Origin: Thiocapsa sp. UBA6158 | GTDB lineage: Bacteria; Pseudomonadota; Gammaproteobacteria; Chromatiales; Chromatiaceae | Reading direction: 5' to 3' | Assembly (NCBI RefSeq): GCF_002423035.1 | Contig: NZ_DIUM01000087.1 | Span: 881-24,404, forward strand | Length of the DNA stretch: 23,524 nucleotides | Part shown: positions 14,826 to 23,102 of the stretch, piece after piece | How positions within the stretch are numbered: position 1 is the first letter of the stretch | Layout of the letters: every line of letters begins with the position of its first letter | Notes under the pieces: model-generated | What the model saw: the letters and a program-made list of their open reading frames with translations, nothing else | Told to the model about the DNA's origin: nothing | Databases searched by the model: none | Position numbers and translations under genes: made by a program

Positions 14826-16271
14826 TCAGGGAGTCCCGACACTGCGCAAAGGCCCGAACCTGGCTTCGAGCTGTGCGGCCGGCCTCCGGATCCATGACGC
14901 CAGATGAGCCTGACCGGTCTCCTCGAGCCGACGGCACCCCTCACCCGGCAACAGGAGCGGGATCGCCCACGGAGGACGGAACACCAGTGCGTTCATGGGC
15001 GTCGCCCAGTCGTCGATGATCGCCATCCAGGGCCATTGCAACGCGTAGGGTTCCTCGGGGCCGAACGCCAGGCAGCTCATCTCGGTGCTGGCCACGGCAT
15101 TCATCAGTGCGTGCGTCGCCGTCCACCAGGCAGCGGACTTTGCGGTCCCGATCAATGCGACGCTCAGTGCAGCGACGAGCACCAATCGCCCGAGGCGACG
15201 GATGCCGGGAACATCCGCGAGTGCCGACGGCCGCCCGGCGATCCCGACCGCGAGCCCCATCATGAGCAACGCAACCGGCAGGATCAGCCCCGCCTTGAGC
15301 TTGATTCCCTCTCCGAGGAGGAAATCAAGCGCGACCGCGACACCCACGACCGGCAGCAGCAGAAAGGCCGGCCACAACAGTCGGCGCTCGACCACCGCGC
15401 GACCCCGCCACCATCGGGGGACAAGGCTCAGCGCCACCAGAATCCCCGACACCGCGACCACCGCCAGCAAGAGACTTTGCGACAGGGTGTCGGGCAGGAT
15501 GTAGCGGGCCGCCGCATCGGGCTCGGCCAGCGAGCGTTCGTAGCCTGTGGCGCCGATCAGGGTCGAGATGACGCGCAAGAGCGCCGAGACCGCAAAGGCC
15601 GCGGCAAGACCGTTCCATGCGCGGGTCCAGGTGCGATCGATTGCGCGACGGGAACCGGCGCTCAAGCGTGCGACGAGACTCAGAAACCCCGCCAGCACGA
15701 AGCCCAGCGGATGCAGAAGAAGCAGCAAGGGTGCCAGTACGGCGCCGTAGGTCAAGGTCAGACGCCGATTCGGCTCGAGCGCCGCGAGGAGGACGAACGG
15801 CCAGACGAGGTACAGGCCGAGCAGCAGCTCCGAGACAGCGGAGAAGTTGATCTGGTTGGCCACCAGAAAGAGCAGCGGCAGCAGAATCAACTCGGGTCGG
15901 CGCCCGCGCACCAGGAGCCAGCACACCAGCAAGGACGCCACGGGAAGACCGACATAGGTGAACGAAAAGAGGTGACGCAAGAGCCCGACATCGTCGGTCA
16001 GTCGGGTCGCGGCCAGGGCCGGGAGCTGCGGAAGGATGGCGCCGAGTCGAAGATTCGGAAGGACCGGAGCGCCGTCGAGCGCGATCTTGAAGAAGTAATA
16101 GGCGCCGTCGCCGAAGAGCGGCAGACCCACCAGCGCGATCGGCACAGAAGCCAGTACGACGAGTGCGAGACCGAGCTGAAGTGCCCGTCGCTCCGAGAGG
16201 GTGCACCGGCACGCGCCGGAGAGCTCGCACGCACCTGTGCTTGCGGCGGTAGAGGCTTCGGCTTTCGGCAT
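14826..16271 (-). CDS. Polytopic membrane protein, possibly GT-C-like
   Basis: Not firmly assigned. The 481-aa protein has a short cytosolic N-terminus with several cysteines (GAC, GACRC) followed by about ten hydrophobic segments between residues 30 and 385. A soluble C-terminal tail of about 90 residues (WMAIIDDWATPMNALVFRPPW...) follows. An acidic motif in the first non-cytoplasmic loop (GLPLFGDGAYYFF, about 49-61) recalls the catalytic loop-1 aspartate of GT-C glycosyltransferases that use polyprenyl-phosphate sugars. That resemblance is suggestive only. It lies 57 bp after the proline-rich gene and 49 bp before the AI-2E-family gene, so all three may be one transcript. Confidence 0.7.
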   Translation of the reverse strand: MPKAEASTAASTGACELSGACRCTLSERRALQLGLALVVLASVPIALVGLPLFGDGAYYFFKIALDGAPVLPNLRLGAILPQLPALAATRLTDDVGLLRHLFSFTYVGLPVASLLVCWLLVRGRRPELILLPLLFLVANQINFSAVSELLLGLYLVWPFVLLAALEPNRRLTLTYGAVLAPLLLLLHPLGFVLAGFLSLVARLSAGSRRAIDRTWTRAWNGLAAAFAVSALLRVISTLIGATGYERSLAEPDAAARYILPDTLSQSLLLAVVAVSGILVALSLVPRWWRGRAVVERRLLWPAFLLLPVVGVAVALDFLLGEGIKLKAGLILPVALLMMGLAVGIAGRPSALADVPGIRRLGRLVLVAALSVALIGTAKSAAWWTATHALMNAVASTEMSCLAFGPEEPYALQWPWMAIIDDWATPMNALVFRPPWAIPLLLPGEGCRRLEETGQAHLASWIRRPAAQLEARFGPLRSVGTP

Positions 16272-16328
16272 GGGACCGGGTCGACTCCGATAGGAGGATC
16301 GCGAAGGCGGGCGGGACGGACGACGCGA

Positions 16329-17009
16329 CTATCGTACCGTGAGTCGATGATCGTTTGGCGGAACAAACGAAGGATAGAGATCGGGCAAGGGCGGCGGCAA
16401 AGACGGCAGCAGCACCGGCGGAGTCGCCCCCCATTGAGGCGGCGTCTCCAAGAGCGGTGGATCGGTGAAACCGCGCGGGTCTCGAGGGTCGCGCGGCGGG
16501 CGCCTCGGATCGGGCGCGCTCCGCGGAGTCTCGGTCGGACGGAATCGATAGGGTGTCTCCCCCCAATCGGACATGAAGTCCTGCGGGAGTCGATCGTCGC
16601 GACGAAAGACGGGGTCGCCGAGACCGCGATCCTGCATGCCGAAACCATTCGCCGATCGGGCGTCGGGTACATCGGCCCGACCGCCGAAACGGCGAAGCTC
16701 GGGCTCTTCGAGCGGACGGAAGCGATAGCCGTCGATCACGGATCCTCCGTCGCGCGACGCCCCGTACCCAAACGACCGCTCGTCCCGCCACCCCGGCGGC
16801 AAGGTCGGCACAGCCGGTTCGGCGAAGGCTCGCGCGCGATCCGGCTGTCGAATCGGCCCCGGGGTGGCGGGACGAGCGGTCGTTTCGGCAACGGGTTCCG
16901 GGCCTCTGCCCGGAACGCCCAAGATCAGGAGGATCACTGCAGTCGCGACGAAGATCGCGAAGAAGATCGCCCCGACGATGACGACGAGATCGAATCGTTG
17001 ATTCATCAC
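16329..17009 (-). CDS. Membrane-anchored Pro/Arg-rich hypothetical protein
   Basis: Not recognised. The 226-aa protein has one N-terminal hydrophobic segment (about 8-31, VVIVGAIFFAIFVATAVILLIL). A long, probably disordered tail rich in proline, arginine and aspartate follows. A motif occurs twice: GYRFRPLEE at 94-102 and PYRFRPTET at 153-161. There is also a DPRRPPRDPRDPRG run (168-181). The tail probably lies in the periplasm or cytoplasm, depending on anchor orientation. GGGAGG lies 10 bases before the GTG at 17009 and 13 before an ATG at 17006, so either may be the start. It is the first gene of the minus-strand trio and diverges from hisG. Confidence 0.7.
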   Translation of the reverse strand: MMNQRFDLVVIVGAIFFAIFVATAVILLILGVPGRGPEPVAETTARPATPGPIRQPDRARAFAEPAVPTLPPGWRDERSFGYGASRDGGSVIDGYRFRPLEEPELRRFGGRADVPDARSANGFGMQDRGLGDPVFRRDDRLPQDFMSDWGETPYRFRPTETPRSAPDPRRPPRDPRDPRGFTDPPLLETPPQWGATPPVLLPSLPPPLPDLYPSFVPPNDHRLTVR

Positions 17010-17227
17010 TGAACAGCTGCCTCCCGATCAGCACGAACGCCGCGGCCGCGAGATACGCAATCGCGCTGCCTTCCCAAAAAGCGACGCACCGACCGCAGCT
17101 CCGACGCGGGGCTTCGCCGTTCGTCACCTTAGAAATAGGCCGTCGATGCGCAATACGCAAGCACTTCCGATGTTTGATTCAGGGCATAATGGGCGCGTCC
17201 GCACCGAAGCCATCGACCGGAGTCCGC

Positions 17228-18100
17228 ATGCCCCTATTGAAGCTCGGCATCCCGAAGGGAAGCTTGGAAGAGGCCACCCTCGAGCTGTTCGCCCAAGCCG
17301 GCTGGAACATCACGGCGCACGCGCGCAACTACTACCCCGATATCGACGACCCGGATATACGCTGCGCCCTGATTCGCGCCCAGGAGATGGCCCCCTATGT
17401 GGAGCGCGGCGCGCTGGATCTGGGGCTGACCGGCCTGGATTGGATCCTGGAATCCCAAGCCGAGGTCGAGCAGATCTGCACCCTTACCTACTCCAAGGTC
17501 TCCAACCGCCCGAGCCGTTGGGTCTTGGTGGTGCCGCAGGACTCGCCGATCCAGCGTGTCGAGGACCTGGCCGGGAAGAAGATCGCCACCGAGCTGGTCG
17601 GCTTCACCAAGCGCTATCTCGCCGAGCGCGGGATCCAAGCGGCCGTCGAGTTCTCCTGGGGTGCGACCGAGGCCAAGGTGGTCGAAGGGCTAGTCGACGC
17701 CGTGGTGGAGATCACCGAGACGGGCAGCACCATTCGCGCCCACGGACTGCGCATCGTCGAGGATCTGCTGATCACCGAGACGCGGCTGATTGCCAACCCG
17801 CAAGCCATGCAGGATCCCGAACGGCGAGCCAAGATCGAGCAGATCGCCTTGATGCTCCAAGCGGCGCTGCGGGCTCGCCACAAGGTCGCGCTCAAGTGCA
17901 ACGTCCCGGCCGAGTGCCTGGACGCCGTGGTCGCGCTGCTGCCGAGTCTCCACGCCCCGACGGTCAGCCATCTCTATGACCGCCAATGGCTGGCACTCGA
18001 AACCATCGTCGATGCCGCCTCGGTGCGAGACCTCGTCCCGAAGCTCAGCGCGGCCGGTGCGCAGGGAATCCTCGAGTACAGGCTGAACAAGATGGTCTGA
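17228..18100 (+). CDS. hisG: ATP phosphoribosyltransferase, long form (HisG_L)
   Basis: HisG joins ATP to PRPP in the first step of histidine synthesis. At 290 residues it is the long form: two catalytic lobes (about 1-215) plus a C-terminal ACT-like histidine-feedback domain (about 216-290), so it should not need HisZ. Recognisable parts are LGIPKGSLEEATLELFAQAGW (5-25) and the PRPP loop VVEITETGSTIRAHGL, with its E-T-G-S-T core. The ATG at 17228 is chosen because CGGAG sits five bases upstream and the peptide then starts at MPLLKLGIPKG; the open frame back to 17174 adds sequence unlike HisG. No other his gene is in the window. It converges with the sensor kinase gene. Confidence 0.94.
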   Translation: MPLLKLGIPKGSLEEATLELFAQAGWNITAHARNYYPDIDDPDIRCALIRAQEMAPYVERGALDLGLTGLDWILESQAEVEQICTLTYSKVSNRPSRWVLVVPQDSPIQRVEDLAGKKIATELVGFTKRYLAERGIQAAVEFSWGATEAKVVEGLVDAVVEITETGSTIRAHGLRIVEDLLITETRLIANPQAMQDPERRAKIEQIALMLQAALRARHKVALKCNVPAECLDAVVALLPSLHAPTVSHLYDRQWLALETIVDAASVRDLVPKLSAAGAQGILEYRLNKMV

Positions 18101-18139
18101 TGCGTGGACCCTTCCCGAGCAAGTGACCATTCGGCGTAG

Positions 18140-18169
18140 GCGAGATCCCTCTGACCGGCGGCGTCTCGC
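18140..18169. terminator. Weak inverted repeat between convergent hisG and sensor-kinase genes
   Basis: GCGAGA (18140-18145) faces TCTCGC (18164-18169) across 18 bases. It sits in the 72-bp gap between two gene ends, but the stem is short and no T-run follows, so a terminator role is only possible. Confidence 0.2.
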
Positions 18170-18172
18170 GGG

Positions 18173-21100
18173 CTATGTCTCGCACGACCCGTCAATGTCG
18201 ATGCGCACGCGGTTGCGGCCGGCCGCCTTTGCAGCATAGAGCGCTGAATCGGCGCGAGCGAGGAGATTGCTTGCGAGCTCGAGGCCGAAACCCCGGTGCG
18301 CGCCCGCGATGCTGTCGTCGTTCAGCGCCGTCTCCTGCTGCATGGATGGGATGGTACTGGCTACCCCGATACTCACGGTCAGGTATGACGCGGTGTTGGA
18401 TCGCTCATGAGGGATGCGCCGCGCGCGGACCGCCGCGCAGAGCTTTTCGGCGAGGGCTGCGGCTTGCTCCGGCGGCGTGGCGGGCAGCAGGATCGCAAAT
18501 TCTTCGCCACCGAAACGCGCGACGAGGTCACCTGCGCGGGCTGCCGTATCCACGAAGATGGCCGCGACCTCGCGCAAACACTCGTCCCCCTTGAGATGTC
18601 CGTAATAGTCGTTGTATGCCTTGAAATGATCGATATCGATCATGAGCACGGAGATGCGCTCTTCGCGGCTGAAGGCATCTTGCCATGTTCGAACGAGCTG
18701 CTCGTCGAGCGCGCGCCGATTGGCTAAACCGGTGAGGGGGTCGCGACGTCCGAGATCGCGCAGCAAGTCGCTTTGCGCCTTGAGCCTGAGGTGTGTCTTG
18801 ATGCGAGCCCGTACCACGGGCGGATTGATCGGTTTGCTGATGAAATCAAGGGCACCGAGCGCGAGCGCTTTCACCTCCTTTGCTGCATCGCTTTCCGCGG
18901 TGACAAAGATCACTGAAGTCTCCGGATATCGGCTCTGGATCGCTCGACAGGTCTCGAAACCGTCGAGATTCGGCATATTGGCGTCCAGGAGCACCAGGTC
19001 CACCCGGCTCTGAGCCAAGCGCTGCAGGGCATCGTACCCACCGGTCGCGAAGCGCAATTCGCCGAGGCCGTCCAAGGCCCTGTGAAGGACCGAAATCGCC
19101 AAGAGATCGTCATCGACGATGAGGATACGCGGCTCCGAGCGCATCGCCGGCGGCCGATCCGCGACCTGCAATCGGCGTGATCTCATCGAGTATGGCTCCA
19201 GGATCGACAACGCCTCCGCGAAGGAGCAGACGCGTATCGCTCGGCGCAGCGCCGCCATGACCGTGTCGCCCAAGGCTGAAGCCAGTTCTTGCTGATGCGA
19301 TTCGAAGAGGTGCAGTGCGCCGAGATCTTGATCCTTGAGTGCGCGCCGGAGTCGACTCAGCGCGTTGTCGATGAGGTCCATCGAGACCTTGGGTGCGGGT
19401 AAAGCTTCAGGGGGTTCGGTCCTCCGCCAGGGGATACTCGCCTCGATCAACCCGTCAATTCGAACCGCCAATGCATCGAGGCGTGCATCGAGATCCGATT
19501 CTCCGTTGCGGATGGCGGATTCAAGCGCGGCAGCCGAGCGCATCAGGCCCATTGCGCCCAATTGATCCGAGCTTGCGCGTAGGGTGTGCATGCGTCGTGC
19601 GGCGTCGTCGCGCTCACCGCGAGCCAGATCCTGCCTGGTCAGGGAGATGAGGTCACGATGTTGCTCGGCGAAGGTCTCCAGCAGGCTCAGGAATAACCCC
19701 CGATCAGAATGGGTCCCCGAGACGGCGCGGAGCGTATCGATCCCGGCGATGGTCGGGAAATCGCCGACTTCATCTCGAGCCATACGCTGCCGGCTGGCTG
19801 TTCGTGTGTTCTCGATCGATGATTCGCCACCGGTTTCGATTCGGTCGTCCGTCTGCGATCCTGCGTCGCCGGGGGTCCAACGCATGAGGCAGCGCGTGAA
19901 CTGCTCGAGGTCGATCGGTTTGGGTAAGACCTCGTTGACCCCGGCGGCCCGGGCAGCCGCTTGCTCCTCGGCCATGACCCCCGCGGTGACGGCGATGATG
20001 GGGAGCTCGTGCAAATGCAGATCCTCACGGATCAGACGTGTCGCCGTCAGTCCATCCATGACCGGCATCTGAACGTCCATCAGGATGGCATCGATGTCAC
20101 TGGAACCGTCCTCAAGCCACTCGATCGCTTGTTGGCCATCGTCGAGAAGGGTCGCCCTCGCGCCCTCGATCCGCAACATCCGTTTGATCAACAACCGATT
20201 CATCGCGCTGTCGTCGACCACGAGGTAGTGACGACCGCTCAGCCGCGGCCTCCGCGGTTGATCCGAGGCATCGGCCGCGCGAGACTCGGTGCGCTCTGCC
20301 GCGCCACGGGCGAGCGGAAGCTCGAACCAGAAATAACTGCCGTGCTGGATCTGGCTGTCCGCGCCGATCGTGCCGCCCATCAGATCGACCAACAATTTAC
20401 TGATGGCGAGACCTAGGCCGGTCCCACCGAATCGGCGTGTGATCCCCGTGTCGGCCTGCGTAAAGGGCGCGAAGAGTCCGGCGAGGGCCTCGGGGGCAAT
20501 ACCGATGCCCGTGTCTCGGATCTCGAAGCGAAGTCTGACCCGACCATCGTCATCCGGCCCATGCTGGACCAGGATGCTCACCGAGCCCTGCTCGGTGAAC
20601 TTGATCGCATTGCCCACCAAGTTGCTGAGGATTTGCTCGATCCGCAGAGCATCGCCGATCAGCATGTCCTCGAGTAAGGGCGACACCTGGATGCGCAGTT
20701 CGATCCCTTTCTGCCGTGCGATCGCGTGATGGAGAGCGTCGATCTTCGACAGGAGCGTGCTCAAATCGAATGGACGTTGCTCGATGGCGAGTTGTCCGGC
20801 CTCGATCTTGGATAGATCCAAAATGTCATTGACGACACGCAGCAATGAGTCGCCGGCCTCTTTGATCCGTCCGACGAGATCGTGCTGGGGGTCGGTCAGC
20901 GACTCGTAGCCAAGCAGTTGAGCCGAGCCGAGCACCGCATTGAGCGGCGTGCGAATCTCGTGGCTCATGTTGGCCAAAAAGGCACTCTTGGTCCGCTCGA
21001 GTCGTTCTGCCTTCTGCTTTGCCTGGAGCAGCGCCAGCTCTGTTTGATGGCGTTGCGTGATGTCGACGAAGGTGCCGATGACGACGTCATCGAGCGGGAG

Positions 21101-22258
21101 CGCACTCATCTCGACCCTGCGTCGGCTGCCGTCCCGGCAGGTGATCTCCCAATCGATCGGCTTGACGAGAGACTCCTCGGCGATCGCCGTGTCGAGATTT
21201 CGCTCCAGCCGGCCGAAAACCTCCGCGCGGTGGACCGGATCCGGACTGGTCAGCTCAGACAAGGTTCGAAGGGTCGGAATCTCCGAGATCCGATAACCGA
21301 AGACGGTGGTAAAGGCGTGGTTGACGATCGTCAGCGAGGCATCTCCGGCAAGGCGTGCGACGATGACCGGAATCGGCAGGTTCTCGAGCACCCTGCGGAG
21401 CTCGGCCTCTTTTGCGGCCAAGCTCTGTTCGGCGAGCTTGCGCTCCGTAATGTCGGTCAGAACGCCTTCCCAAACCGTCGACCCATCATTGCGTGTTCGA
21501 GGGATGGATTCGGCGGTGATCCAACGCACCTTCCCATCGACAACCACACGGGTTTCCCCGTAAAAGGGTCGCTTCTTGCTGAACGCCTCGACATTGAGCT
21601 GAACCCAGGCATCGAAATCATCGGGATGAACACAGGCAAAGCCCTTGAGCGGGTCTTGCCGAGCCTCCTCGCGGTCGAGCCCCGTGAGCTCGAGAAAACG
21701 CGCACTCATGAACGAAAAATGCGCCAGCCCGCCATCGGGAGGCTGGACCATGGTGTAGGTTCCAACCGGGATGTTCTCGGTGAGGTCATAGGCCGTCCTT
21801 TCCAGTGACTCGCGCGCGGCGCGCAGATTCTCCGCGGATTGCTTGCGTTCCGTAATGTCGTCGAACGTGACCAGGAGCTCATCGTCGAGGACGACGGCTT
21901 TGATCAGCACGTCGCGGGCGCACCCATCCTTGCATCTGACCGCGATCTCCATGGACTCGATTTGTCCAGCGGTCTCGATCGCACGCTCGAGGGCTGCATC
22001 CCAGACGGAAAAGACCTCGCGTCGATAGGCGTCGTCGGGATAAGCGAGCAGCGCCCAGTGGGTCACCGTCGGGATGTCATCCAGGGTATAGCCGAATTGG
22101 CGAACAAACTGTTCGTTGATGAAGGCCAGCGTGCGTTCCGCATCCAGTTTGTGAATCGCAATCGCGATCGGCAGACCGTCAATCAGACGCTGCAATTTCG
22201 ACGAAGGTACGAGCCCATCGCCCTCGGGCCGATCGAGATCGGTCAGAGTGTCAACCAT
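18173..22258 (-). CDS. Hybrid sensor histidine kinase with HPt, two receivers and C-terminal diguanylate cyclase
   Basis: The 1361-aa protein carries a whole phosphorelay. Three PAS/PAC sensors (about 20-138, 155-275, 285-405, each ending near DITERK or DITQRH) are joined by short coiled linkers. Next come HisKA with H433 (MSH433EIRTP) and HATPase with N550, DTGIGIAP (582-589) and GGTGLGLA (611-618). Receiver 1 follows (D682/D683, D728, K780), then an HPt-like helix with H891 (MH891TLRASSDQLGA), a helical region (955-1030), and receiver 2 (D1049/D1050, D1092, K1142). The GGDEF domain has GGEEF at 1250-1254 and an RAGD inhibitory site at 1241-1244. No transmembrane segment is seen, so it is cytosolic. 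It should turn an unknown stimulus into c-di-GMP. The ribosome-binding site is weak. Confidence 0.92.
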   Translation of the reverse strand: MVDTLTDLDRPEGDGLVPSSKLQRLIDGLPIAIAIHKLDAERTLAFINEQFVRQFGYTLDDIPTVTHWALLAYPDDAYRREVFSVWDAALERAIETAGQIESMEIAVRCKDGCARDVLIKAVVLDDELLVTFDDITERKQSAENLRAARESLERTAYDLTENIPVGTYTMVQPPDGGLAHFSFMSARFLELTGLDREEARQDPLKGFACVHPDDFDAWVQLNVEAFSKKRPFYGETRVVVDGKVRWITAESIPRTRNDGSTVWEGVLTDITERKLAEQSLAAKEAELRRVLENLPIPVIVARLAGDASLTIVNHAFTTVFGYRISEIPTLRTLSELTSPDPVHRAEVFGRLERNLDTAIAEESLVKPIDWEITCRDGSRRRVEMSALPLDDVVIGTFVDITQRHQTELALLQAKQKAERLERTKSAFLANMSHEIRTPLNAVLGSAQLLGYESLTDPQHDLVGRIKEAGDSLLRVVNDILDLSKIEAGQLAIEQRPFDLSTLLSKIDALHHAIARQKGIELRIQVSPLLEDMLIGDALRIEQILSNLVGNAIKFTEQGSVSILVQHGPDDDGRVRLRFEIRDTGIGIAPEALAGLFAPFTQADTGITRRFGGTGLGLAISKLLVDLMGGTIGADSQIQHGSYFWFELPLARGAAERTESRAADASDQPRRPRLSGRHYLVVDDSAMNRLLIKRMLRIEGARATLLDDGQQAIEWLEDGSSDIDAILMDVQMPVMDGLTATRLIREDLHLHELPIIAVTAGVMAEEQAAARAAGVNEVLPKPIDLEQFTRCLMRWTPGDAGSQTDDRIETGGESSIENTRTASRQRMARDEVGDFPTIAGIDTLRAVSGTHSDRGLFLSLLETFAEQHRDLISLTRQDLARGERDDAARRMHTLRASSDQLGAMGLMRSAAALESAIRNGESDLDARLDALAVRIDGLIEASIPWRRTEPPEALPAPKVSMDLIDNALSRLRRALKDQDLGALHLFESHQQELASALGDTVMAALRRAIRVCSFAEALSILEPYSMRSRRLQVADRPPAMRSEPRILIVDDDLLAISVLHRALDGLGELRFATGGYDALQRLAQSRVDLVLLDANMPNLDGFETCRAIQSRYPETSVIFVTAESDAAKEVKALALGALDFISKPINPPVVRARIKTHLRLKAQSDLLRDLGRRDPLTGLANRRALDEQLVRTWQDAFSREERISVLMIDIDHFKAYNDYYGHLKGDECLREVAAIFVDTAARAGDLVARFGGEEFAILLPATPPEQAAALAEKLCAAVRARRIPHERSNTASYLTVSIGVASTIPSMQQETALNDDSIAGAHRGFGLELASNLLARADSALYAAKAAGRNRVRIDIDGSCET

Positions 22259-22380
22259 CCAATACGTGCAACTCGATCAGTCGGAGTTTGATGAAGATCA
22301 CCACAACGTCACTTCATAGAAGACAGACAACCTATCCAATGTCTCGACACTCGACTCCTGTCCGCGCCCATGACGCGTCG

Positions 22381-22409
22381 ATTATCGGTTGCAAGTTAAG
22401 AATTGTAAA
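22381..22409 (-). promoter_or_regulatory. Near-consensus sigma-70 promoter of the sensor kinase/cyclase gene
   Basis: On the minus strand TTTACA (22404-22409) and GATAAT (22381-22386) match the -35 and -10 consensus at five of six positions each, with exactly 17 bases between them. Transcription would start near 22374, giving a leader of about 115 nt. The promoter begins just 14 bases after the stop of the upstream hypothetical gene, so the kinase is probably transcribed on its own. Confidence 0.65.
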
Positions 22410-22423
22410 GCCCTCGACCCCAT

Positions 22424-23044
22424 CTACAACCAATCATGCAGTGCGGAATCCTTCCCTACTTGGTCGAGATCGGCATCATCCGAGCGCGCGCTTCGTATGT
22501 GCTCGGCGATCTGCCGAAAGGCAGGATGCAGGATCGCGACATAGTGCACGGTGAGCGCAGGTCCCGAAGTCGGCAAGATCTCGCGTCCACCTGAATCCAC
22601 GATCTTTTGCTTGATGCCGTTGAAGGGCGAGCCGCCGAGATACTTGTCGGAGTACATCCGAAGGATATCGGCATACCTGTGCGTTGCAACGGAGGAGAAT
22701 GTCCGGCTGACATAGAAGAGCCCCTGCGATGAAAAATGGAGCTCGTCGCGAATTCGATAATCCTCGATCCGAAAGCGGTAAACGAGGATCGCTTCCGTCA
22801 CGGGATTTGGCGAATGGATGGAATGTCCTGGTCGACCGAGGTGGTCCATGACCGTTTTTTTGGATTCACCGATATCCAGTTTGCGATGAATCAAGATCGT
22901 GCGGGTCGATGTCAAGGGCCGAAAACGGGAGGAAGATATCAACAGGGGCCAGTATGCAGACACACAATCATAGTGCTCTCGAACCCTGTCTTCATAGCGG
23001 ATTCGAGCAAGGCTTCGCCGAACCATCGGTAAGAAATCGAGCAT
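22424..23044 (-). CDS. Hypothetical protein, ~206 aa, lower GC than neighbours
   Basis: Not recognised with confidence. The frame stays open upstream to 23293, but that part overlaps the KOW domain of the RfaH-like gene in another frame, so I start at the ATG at 23044 (MLDFLPMVRRS); an ATG at 23026 is also possible. Neither has a ribosome-binding site. The N-terminal half includes a basic stretch. The middle (LDIGESKKTVMDHLGRPGHS, then AILVYRFRIEDYRIRDELHFSSQGLFY) weakly recalls SmpA/BamE-like domains, where a 'xG.s...v...lG.P' turn is followed by a beta hairpin. No lipobox or signal peptide is visible. GC is about 48% in 22921-22980, against 68% in a typical coding stretch here. Confidence 0.55.
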   Translation of the reverse strand: MLDFLPMVRRSLARIRYEDRVREHYDCVSAYWPLLISSSRFRPLTSTRTILIHRKLDIGESKKTVMDHLGRPGHSIHSPNPVTEAILVYRFRIEDYRIRDELHFSSQGLFYVSRTFSSVATHRYADILRMYSDKYLGGSPFNGIKQKIVDSGGREILPTSGPALTVHYVAILHPAFRQIAEHIRSARSDDADLDQVGKDSALHDWL

Positions 23045-23102
23045 AGTTAAACCGAGATTAAAAAACAGATCCGACAGGGACGTTGCTCGATTCGCCGATG
23101 AT

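Noticed and set aside
14904..17012. 702-codon plus-strand open frame
   Set aside because: Antisense to two minus-strand genes, with GC-rich codon bias explaining the lack of stops. No recognisable domain.
17174..17227. 18-codon N-terminal extension of hisG
   Set aside because: HisG begins at MPLLKLGIPKG with a ribosome-binding site directly upstream; the extension shows no homology.
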